From an uncultured Verrucomicrobiota bacterium (GTDB lineage: Bacteria > Verrucomicrobiota > Kiritimatiellia > RFP12 > UBA3636), in assembly GCA_946612175.1 (NCBI GenBank), contig CAMOEO010000168.1:1-6660 (forward strand): DNA of 6,660 bases, written 5' to 3'. The number at the start of each line of letters is the position of its first letter. Within the stretch, counting starts at the first letter, position 1. Shown one piece after another: positions 1 through 6,228 of the stretch. A program made the translations under genes and the position numbers. The notes beneath the pieces were generated by a model. That model did no database searches and was not told the origin of the DNA. It saw only the letters and a program-made list of their open reading frames with translations.

Positions 1-60
1 CCAAAAAGTGGGGAAGGTCCAGTTCTTTTTCGGCTCGTTTCGTTCCCGCGCGATGTCCAC
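1..60 (-). CDS. Possible start of a further minus-strand gene (partial)
   Basis: A GTG at 58-60, 26 bases past the A2M stop, opens a frame that runs off the left edge: VDIARERNEPKKNWTFPTFW. The charged stretch followed by aromatic residues would suit the cytoplasmic N-terminus of a membrane-anchored protein. In other bacteria an A2M gene is often followed by the penicillin-binding protein gene pbpC, but nothing in these 20 residues identifies that protein. No clear ribosome binding site precedes the GTG. No terminator is visible between 1 and 86. It may equally be non-coding. Confidence 0.22.
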   Translation of the reverse strand, partial: MDIARERNEPKKNWTFPTFW

Positions 61-86
61 GCGACGGCCAACGGCGTTCTTTCGGA

Positions 87-3000
87 CTACTTCACGCGGA
101 CGGTCTCGGCGGCGGAGTGCGCCGTGAACTCCGGGGCGTACATGCACTGGATGGTCGCCAGGCCGCCGGAGAAGACGCCGCGCTGCTGCACGCGGTAGGA
201 GGTCTCCAGGACGAAGACGCCCTTGTTGAGCCGGTCGATGTAGTAGTGCGTGGCGGTGTCCTTCGTCGACTGGTAGTAGCCCACGCCGTCCCGCCAGCGG
301 TAGGAGGAGAGCACGTCCACCGGCTCCGCGCACGCGGGGCGCTCGTCGGAGAGGTGCACGAACTCGTAGGTGCGGTCGCTCGTGATCTCCAGCCGCGCCA
401 CGATCTCGTCGCCCGGCTCGAGCGCCTCCCCGAGCGCCGCGAGGCGCGTGCCTTCCGCGCCCTTCGTCTTTTTGTAGTATTTCTTCTCGACGCGCAGCTC
501 CTTCGGCTCGTGCGCGCGGACCTTGAGGACGTCCTCGAAGTAGCTCCAGTGCACGCCGCCCCACGCGACGCCCTTCTCGCCCGCGCCCGTGAACGCGATC
601 TCGCCCATGCCTGGCTTGATCGCGTCCGCCGCGTAGCGGTGCGACCACATCCCCGTGCCGGCCTCGGCGTTCTCCGCCGGGACCTTCTCGCCGCCGAGCG
701 CCACCTCCGCGAGCGCGTCGCCCGCGAGCAGGTCGGTCCCGCCGCCGAGGACGAGCGCGTAGATGGCGTCCGCCGTCGCGGCGGTCGTGGTCCAGTCCTG
801 CGTCTGCTTCTGCTTGAGCAGCCACACGTTGCAGGCGTCGGCGCTCGCCTCGTCGCCCGTCACCTCGCGGAACGCCTCGACGATCAGCGCCTGCGTGGAG
901 ACGGGCGCCGCGAAGAGGCTGCACGAGAAGAAGTACGGGCGCTTCCAGTACATCCCGAGCTCGTCGGAGAGGACGCCGCGCTCCTTGATGGAGGCGAGGA
1001 TTTCGCGCGCGAGCGCCTCCTCGCCGCGGCGCTTCAGCGCGGTCGCGGCGACGGCCTGCGTCTCGAGCCCGAGGTCCGGCCACTCCGCGCGGAGGTGCTC
1101 GACGAAGAGCTCCGCGTCCTTCCCGTTCTTCGGCGCCGGCACGCCCGCGAACGAGTGCAGGTAGAGCCAGCGCACGTCGAAGCCGTTCACGCGGAAGGGG
1201 ATCTTCTGCTCCTTCGCAAGGCGCAGGCGCCGCTTCACGTTCTCCGCGACCTCGCGGTCGAGCGCCTTCGTCGCGTCCGCGAAGAAGTCCGGGTAGTCCA
1301 TCGCCGCGAGGCGGTTGAGGCGCGCGAACCCGGTGAGGATGTAGAGCGTGATGGAATCGGACGACGGCCCGCCCGGGAACCACGGCCAGAGGCCGTCGCG
1401 GTTGCGCGTCTCGCGCAGCTTCCCGAGGCAGCGCTCCTGCTCGGCGGCGAGGCGCTCGCTTCCGAAGAGCTCGCCCAGCCGCGCGCGGGCCGCGGTCTCG
1501 TGCTCCGCCTCGCGCACCCATGGCGTCGCCTCGAGCGCGACGGCCTTGAGCTGCGGGTTGGCCTCGAGCGGGCTCTTCAGCGCCTCCGCGCCGGCCTCCT
1601 TCCAGGCGTCGAACGTCGCGCGGATGCGCGGGTCGGAACCCGCGATGAACGCGCCGAGCGCGTTCGCGTAGTAGCGCGAGAAGGTCTGCTCGCAGCACTC
1701 GTGCGGGAACTCCATCAGATACGGGAGCGAGAGCACCGCGTACCACGCCGGACGCGACACGGCGCGCACCTCGAGCCCCGCGTGGCGGATCGTGTCCGAG
1801 CCCGCGCTCGCGAGGAGGTTCGAGAGCGCGAAGGTCCGGGTCTCCGCGCCGCGCGCGTGGAGCTGCACCGCCTCGCGCACGAGGATGCGCCGCGCGAGGA
1901 CGGGCAGCACGCCCTCCTCGCCGTCGGCGAACTTCGCCCCCTTCGCCTTCGCGACGTATTTCAGGAAGCCGCAGCCGTCGGGGATCGCGACGCGGAACTC
2001 GAAGGTCTTCGACTCGTGGGGAGCGAGCTCGAAGGACTGCGGCGGCGGAGCCAGTCCCTCTAGCGGCGCTAGCGGCTCTAGCGACGCTAGGGGCTCCAGC
2101 TCTTCCAGCGCCAGGCCCACCTCGCCGCTCTGCGGCTCGTCCTCCGTGTTCGTCACCTTGACGGCGAAGAGGAAGTCGTCGCCCTCGCGGGCGAAGCGCG
2201 GGGCGTTCGGCTCGCACATCAGCGGCTTCGTCGTCACGATCTCGTCGTTGCGGTAGACGCCGCCGCGCAGACCGTTGTCGTGCGCGACCATCAGCAGCTT
2301 CCAGCCCGTGAGCGCGTCGGGCACGGTGAACGTGAACGACACGCGGCCTTCCGCGTCCGTCGCGAGATCGGGGAGGAAGAACGCCGTCTCCTGCAGGTTC
2401 TTGCGCGGGGCGACCTCGGCGGGTGACTCCGCCGTTGACGCCTTGTTCTCGCGCCTCGCCATTTTGCCGCCGAGCACGGCCCCCGCCGGGGCCGCCGCCG
2501 CCACGCAGAAGGCGTCGCCAACATCTTCCGCCGCCATTTCGTAGCAGACGTCCTCGTCTTCGACGTCGGCGGCCGCACACCGCATCACGGCGAATCCTCT
2601 CGATTGGTTCTTGTAGCGCCGCCGCCCGAACCGCGAAGGCAGATCCTGCCACGAGGGCCACCGGAGGTCGAGCCCCTCGCGCGTGCTGGGGAAGAAACCG
2701 TCGAGGCGGACGAGGCCGGTCATGCCGTTCTGCAGATGCGCGTAGGCGCGGCGCGGCGCCCATGGCGTGAAGTAGTTCGAGAAGCCGAGCGAGACGTCGT
2801 GCCACCGGTAGGCGTCGAGCGAGCGGTCGTAGAGGAAGGCCAGCACCTCGGCGGGGCCGGAAACCTTGAAGGTCCACGTCTCCTGCGTGCCGGGATGGAG
2901 TTTGCTCGAAAGGTGCTCGGCCTCGATGTCGAGATGCTGGTTGTCCCACGGGACCCAGACGACCGATTCGTTGCGGTAGAGGCGGTTCTCGCGGACGAAG

Positions 3001-6000
3001 GTCGTCTCGATCTCGATCTTGCCGCGGTGCTCGTCCGCGATGGGCAGCTCGTAGAACCAGACGGGGCTCCCGCCGCGCACGGCCTCGTCGACGATCGTCT
3101 TGCCGTTGCTGTAGACCCGGACGCGGCAGTAGCCGGTTTCGTAGCCCGTGCCCCAGTAGACGCGCATCGTGCCGCCGACCTTGACGGTGTGCGCCTCGAC
3201 GCGGAAGAGCTCCGGCACGGCGCTCCCGAGCGCCTTCGCCGCCGGGTCGAAGACGAGGACGCCGCCCACCCCTTTGACGGTCTTCCCGTTCGGGTCCTTC
3301 GTCTCGAAGACGAGCCGGTAGGCGCCGGCGCCGAGGTCGAGCGCGCCCTTCCACGGTTCGGCCTTCTCTTCGGCGAGCTCGAGCGAGAGGACCTCCTCGC
3401 CCTGCTCCCACGTCCTCCAGTCCCAGGGGCCGTCCTCCTCCGCGCCGTAGCCCCATCGATCCTCGATCGGCTTGCGCGCGGGGCGCTCCGGACCCTTCAG
3501 GCGGAAGACGCGGAGCGTCCCCTTCACGGGCACGGCCGCGCCGGAGAGCGAGGCGAGCGAAACCTTGGCGGCAACGGGCCTGCCGGCGGTCGGCCACTCG
3601 CCGTCCGTCCAGACGCCCGCGCGCCAGGCGACGGTCCCGATCTCGAACGACGACTCCGCCGAGCGCGCCTCGCCGGTGCCGTCCGTGACGGTCGCCGACA
3701 CGGTGAACCGGAACGACGGGTCGTTCGCGAGGTCGACCGTCGGCGCCGCGACGGGCGTGAACTCGACCGCGAAGGCGCCGTTCTCGTCCGTCGTCGCCTC
3801 GCCCTCCGCGACGAAGCCCTCGCCGTCGTCGTCCTCGTCGCCGCCGCCCCAGCCGAACCAGCGGCACCAGTCCGGATAGAGCGTCCGGCGCTCCACGTGC
3901 CACGCGACCTTCGCGCCTTGCACCGGGAGGCCCGAGTAGGTGAGCGCCGTGCCCGCCACGGTCACCGGCGCGCCGAGCGTCGCCTCCTCCGAGGCCTTCT
4001 CCAGCGACGCCTCGAACTTCGGCCGCTTGTATTCCTCGACGTTGACGACCTTGTTCGCCTCGCCGCGTCCGCCGTCCTTCAGCAGATACCAGGCGTTGAT
4101 CGTGTAGCCCCCGGTGAGCCGGTCCACGGGCGCGACGAAGGTATGGACGAACGACCCCCACTTGTTGGGCCTCAGGCGCTCCGTTGCGACTTCCTTTCCG
4201 TTCGGGTCCTTGAGCGTCAGCCGCACGGTGACTTCCGTCTTCGTCCGGAAGTCGCGCGTGCGCGGGTCGGCGTGGTAGGCGATGCCCTTCACGCGGATCT
4301 CCTGGCCGGGGCGGTAGATCGCGCGGTCCGTGAAGAGGTCGATGTGCTCGTATCGCGTGTCTTCGCGCTCGGGAGAGCCCGGCCAGTCTCCTGCAAGCGA
4401 AAGGACCTCCGCGCCGTCCTTGACGACGCGCACGTGGCGCAGCGCGTAGTAGCCGTTGTCATCGGAAACAGTCGCGGCGAAGGTGCCGTCCGCGTCCGTT
4501 TCGCAGGTCTCGCGCAGCTTTCTGCGGCGCCCGCTGCCCTTGGGAACGCCCCAGAGCTCCACGCGCGCGCCGGCGACCGGCTCGCCCGATTCGGCGAGAT
4601 GGACCGAGCCCCGGAACGCGCCCCCGCCCGTGCGGAGCACCAGCGCGAGCGGCGTCACCGTGACGTACTCCGCGAAGAGCGGCTGGCCGTCCGTGCCGAA
4701 CTTCGCGTTCGCCGCCGCGAAGAGGACGTAGTGGCCGGGCTTGAGATCGTCCGGGACCGCGAGCCGGAACGTCTGCTGCTTGTAGCCCGGCTCGAGGTCG
4801 AGCGCCGCGGACCACTCCTTCGCCGGCTTGCGCTTCGCATACTTGTCCCGGGCCGTGGAGCGCGCGTCGTAGGAGGAGACGCTCCCGCCCATCGACTCGT
4901 CCGCGACCAGGTCCTCGAACGAGACGGGCACGAGCCGGAAGTGGACCTTGTCCAGGTTGCGGGCGCGGACCTCGATCTCCGGCCACGGGGCGCACCAGTT
5001 GCGCTCCACCTCGAGCGAGAGGTCCTTCGCCTCGATCTCGGCGACGACGTTCGCGCACTGCCGGCCGCCGAGCGTCTTCGGCCACTTCGCCGCGTAGGCG
5101 GCCGCGAGGTCGTGCGCCGTGACGAGCTCGCCCCGCTCGCGCAGCAGCTCTGCCTTGGCGGCCGCGCCGAACGCGACGGCCTCCGTCCGCCCCTCGTGAC
5201 GCGCGAGGAAGGCGTCGAGGAACGCCTCGAACGCCGCGTCGCGCTCCTTCTGCGGCTTCTCGTCGAACGCGCGGACGTATTCCGCGCGCTGCAGCTCCGC
5301 CATCGCGAGCGCGTCGAGGTCGCCGCGCGCGTCGTGGAACGCGATCAGGCGGCCGTAGAGCGCGAGGCCCTTCTCGAGCGTCTTGTCGGGGATGCTTTCG
5401 CCGTAGAAGTCGATCGCGTCGCGCACCGCGAAGTCGAAGAGCGTCGGGCAGAAGGATTCGGGCAGCGTCCCGGGGTCGAAGAGCGCCTTCCAGTCCGCGA
5501 GGCGCTGCGCCTGGAGCGCCTCCGAGCGGGCGAAGACCTTCTCGAACTGCGCCTCGAGCGTCGCGGCGATCTTCTCCGGCGACCACGGCGGCATCTTCTC
5601 CGCGGCGGCCTCGTCGTCGAGCTTCGTGGGCGCCGCGCCGCCCCAGCGCCACCGGCGCGAGTTCTCGAGGTAGGTGTGCGCGAGGTGCAGCTGCAGGACG
5701 GCCTGCAGCGGCCCCGGCTGCGCGTCGACCGACGCGGCGAAGGCGGGGAGCCAGTCGGCGGTCTGCTCGTCCGTGAACTCGGCCATCGCCTGCTCGCGCA
5801 CGAGGAACGCGCGCGCCGCGTCGGGCCAGCGCTCGGCGGCGACCGCCTCGCGCTCGATCTCCGCGACGAGGTTCGTGACCGAGCGCGGCAGGTCCTTCCG
5901 CGCCGCCTCGTCGACCTGCTTCCAGGCCGCGTCGAAGTCGAAGTTGTCCATGGCGAATCCCGTCAGCGCCGCCAGCGCGACCGCCGCGCCGGCAATCCAT

Positions 6001-6023
6001 CGTGCAAAGAAGATGCGTTTCAT
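87..6023 (-). CDS. Large alpha-2-macroglobulin family protein, thioester type, secreted
   Basis: Predicted exported protease-trapping protein of 1978 residues, close to the usual size of the large bacterial A2Ms. In this family a protease cleaves the bait region, the molecule collapses around it, and a Cys-Gln thioester can bond it covalently. Seen in order: signal peptide (1-24); helical N-terminal region (about 25-340) starting with a WKxVxxxxxxxLPRS pattern; MG1-like strands (about 350-460, VHFRLVPV at 360); carboxypeptidase-regulatory-like Ig domain (472-540, GEPVAGARVELW); MG2 (about 555-665, YEHIDLFTDRAIYRPGQ from 558, ending VEEYKRPKFE); an acidic loop at 729-735; bait-domain block (about 950-1205, KLHPGTQETWTFKV at 1041, variable linker about 1140-1207); the A2M core domain from NLQETAFF (1209) with PDALTGWKL; thioester motif CCEQ (C1443-Q1446); DGLWPWFPGG in the thioester domain; a C-terminal receptor-binding-like domain with GVGYYQSTKD and IQCMYAPEF. 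The ATG at 6023 is chosen because it has a ribosome binding site and a signal peptide. The frame stays open upstream to 6515, but that part reads through repeats and another gene. The signal peptide has no lipobox cysteine, so the product should be periplasmic or secreted, not a lipoprotein. Family assignment is firm; protease inhibition is inferred from the family. Confidence 0.95.
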   Translation of the reverse strand: MKRIFFARWIAGAAVALAALTGFAMDNFDFDAAWKQVDEAARKDLPRSVTNLVAEIEREAVAAERWPDAARAFLVREQAMAEFTDEQTADWLPAFAASVDAQPGPLQAVLQLHLAHTYLENSRRWRWGGAAPTKLDDEAAAEKMPPWSPEKIAATLEAQFEKVFARSEALQAQRLADWKALFDPGTLPESFCPTLFDFAVRDAIDFYGESIPDKTLEKGLALYGRLIAFHDARGDLDALAMAELQRAEYVRAFDEKPQKERDAAFEAFLDAFLARHEGRTEAVAFGAAAKAELLRERGELVTAHDLAAAYAAKWPKTLGGRQCANVVAEIEAKDLSLEVERNWCAPWPEIEVRARNLDKVHFRLVPVSFEDLVADESMGGSVSSYDARSTARDKYAKRKPAKEWSAALDLEPGYKQQTFRLAVPDDLKPGHYVLFAAANAKFGTDGQPLFAEYVTVTPLALVLRTGGGAFRGSVHLAESGEPVAGARVELWGVPKGSGRRRKLRETCETDADGTFAATVSDDNGYYALRHVRVVKDGAEVLSLAGDWPGSPEREDTRYEHIDLFTDRAIYRPGQEIRVKGIAYHADPRTRDFRTKTEVTVRLTLKDPNGKEVATERLRPNKWGSFVHTFVAPVDRLTGGYTINAWYLLKDGGRGEANKVVNVEEYKRPKFEASLEKASEEATLGAPVTVAGTALTYSGLPVQGAKVAWHVERRTLYPDWCRWFGWGGGDEDDDGEGFVAEGEATTDENGAFAVEFTPVAAPTVDLANDPSFRFTVSATVTDGTGEARSAESSFEIGTVAWRAGVWTDGEWPTAGRPVAAKVSLASLSGAAVPVKGTLRVFRLKGPERPARKPIEDRWGYGAEEDGPWDWRTWEQGEEVLSLELAEEKAEPWKGALDLGAGAYRLVFETKDPNGKTVKGVGGVLVFDPAAKALGSAVPELFRVEAHTVKVGGTMRVYWGTGYETGYCRVRVYSNGKTIVDEAVRGGSPVWFYELPIADEHRGKIEIETTFVRENRLYRNESVVWVPWDNQHLDIEAEHLSSKLHPGTQETWTFKVSGPAEVLAFLYDRSLDAYRWHDVSLGFSNYFTPWAPRRAYAHLQNGMTGLVRLDGFFPSTREGLDLRWPSWQDLPSRFGRRRYKNQSRGFAVMRCAAADVEDEDVCYEMAAEDVGDAFCVAAAAPAGAVLGGKMARRENKASTAESPAEVAPRKNLQETAFFLPDLATDAEGRVSFTFTVPDALTGWKLLMVAHDNGLRGGVYRNDEIVTTKPLMCEPNAPRFAREGDDFLFAVKVTNTEDEPQSGEVGLALEELEPLASLEPLAPLEGLAPPPQSFELAPHESKTFEFRVAIPDGCGFLKYVAKAKGAKFADGEEGVLPVLARRILVREAVQLHARGAETRTFALSNLLASAGSDTIRHAGLEVRAVSRPAWYAVLSLPYLMEFPHECCEQTFSRYYANALGAFIAGSDPRIRATFDAWKEAGAEALKSPLEANPQLKAVALEATPWVREAEHETAARARLGELFGSERLAAEQERCLGKLRETRNRDGLWPWFPGGPSSDSITLYILTGFARLNRLAAMDYPDFFADATKALDREVAENVKRRLRLAKEQKIPFRVNGFDVRWLYLHSFAGVPAPKNGKDAELFVEHLRAEWPDLGLETQAVAATALKRRGEEALAREILASIKERGVLSDELGMYWKRPYFFSCSLFAAPVSTQALIVEAFREVTGDEASADACNVWLLKQKQTQDWTTTAATADAIYALVLGGGTDLLAGDALAEVALGGEKVPAENAEAGTGMWSHRYAADAIKPGMGEIAFTGAGEKGVAWGGVHWSYFEDVLKVRAHEPKELRVEKKYYKKTKGAEGTRLAALGEALEPGDEIVARLEITSDRTYEFVHLSDERPACAEPVDVLSSYRWRDGVGYYQSTKDTATHYYIDRLNKGVFVLETSYRVQQRGVFSGGLATIQCMYAPEFTAHSAAETVRVK
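2043..2096 (-). repeat. 18-bp tandem repeat inside the A2M gene (EPLAxL repeat)
   Basis: Two 18-base units (2079-2096 and 2061-2078) differ at two positions; a third, diverged unit lies at 2043-2060. They encode EPLASL, EPLAPL and EGLAPP (residues about 1310-1327), directly after the core A2M domain strand VGLALEEL. Four leucines are coded by CTA, in contrast to the CTC/CTG prevailing in the surrounding gene. The length is a multiple of three, so the frame is kept. It probably forms a flexible proline-rich loop between beta strands and looks like a recent small expansion or insertion. Confidence 0.8.
5952..6023 (-). other. Sec signal peptide of the A2M protein
   Basis: Residues 1-24 have a basic N-region (MKR, then R8), a hydrophobic core (AGAAVALAAL) and a C-region ending TGFA, giving a signal peptidase I site before MDNFDF. 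There is no cysteine near the cleavage site, so lipoprotein processing is not expected. This supports the ATG at 6023 as the true start and an extracytoplasmic location. Confidence 0.85.
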
Positions 6024-6027
6024 TTCG

Positions 6028-6035
6028 TTTCCTTT
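6028..6035 (-). promoter_or_regulatory. Ribosome binding site of the A2M gene
   Basis: On the minus strand AAAGGAAA lies just upstream of the ATG, with its AGGA core 6 to 7 bases from the start codon. It decides the start, since the reading frame itself is open for another 164 codons upstream. I see no convincing -35/-10 pair between 6024 and 6228, so the promoter position is unknown. Confidence 0.75.
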
Positions 6036-6105
6036 CCGTTGGTTTGTAAAGGAGCCGTCCGTTCCGGTTTTCCACGGCGGGTTGCGGTGGGGACGAGAAT
6101 GAGAC

Positions 6106-6172
6106 GATTTTTGGTTGAAGAGGTTGAAGGGGTTGAAGGAGTTTAAAGTTGAAAGGGTAAAGGGAAAAGTGG
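6106..6172. other. 67-base tract with no C on the plus strand
   Basis: From 6106 to 6172 the plus strand contains only A, G and T, so the minus-strand transcript here would have no G. In DNA of this GC content that is a marked compositional anomaly. It contains the 9-bp repeat and its degenerate extension. If transcribed ahead of the A2M gene, it would be a poorly structured, C/U/A-only stretch 83 to 149 bases before the start codon. Confidence 0.8.
6113..6148. repeat. 9-bp tandem repeat (ggttgaagg)n in the intergenic region
   Basis: Copies at 6113-6121 (ggttgaaga), 6122-6130 and 6131-6139 (both ggttgaagg) and a diverged copy at 6140-6148 (agtttaaag), trailing into ttgaaagggtaaaggg. On the A2M transcript side this reads as CCTTCAACC repeats, within the presumed 5' leader or promoter region of the A2M gene. 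Confidence 0.85.
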
Positions 6173-6194
6173 CGGAGCGTGGCGGGGGCGGGGC

Positions 6195-6219
6195 AATGCT
6201 GAATGCTGAATGCTGAATG
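6195..6219. repeat. 7-bp tandem repeat (aatgctg)n in the intergenic region
   Basis: Three perfect aatgctg copies (6195-6201, 6202-6208, 6209-6215) are followed by a partial copy, in otherwise very GC-rich flanks (ggcgggggcgggg on one side, ggggcggc on the other). It begins 10 bases downstream of the FGE-like stop codon. It is unrelated in sequence to the ctctgcg array. No coding role. Confidence 0.88.
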
Positions 6220-6228
6220 GGGCGGCTA

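Noticed and set aside
117..2063. A 648-residue open frame on the plus strand
   Set aside because: Same antisense shadow as above: Arg/Leu/Glu-rich low-complexity product lying wholly within the A2M coding region.
4459..6075. A 538-residue minus-strand open frame overlapping the A2M 5' part in another frame
   Set aside because: It is Arg/Gly/Ala-rich without domain signatures, whereas the overlapping frame carries a signal peptide and the A2M domains.
2604..6146. A 1180-residue open frame on the plus strand opposite the A2M gene
   Set aside because: It is antisense to a convincingly conserved protein. Its product is dominated by Arg, Leu, Glu, Val and Ala in the pattern produced by reading GC-rich codons backwards, with no recognisable domain, and no ribosome binding site was identified.
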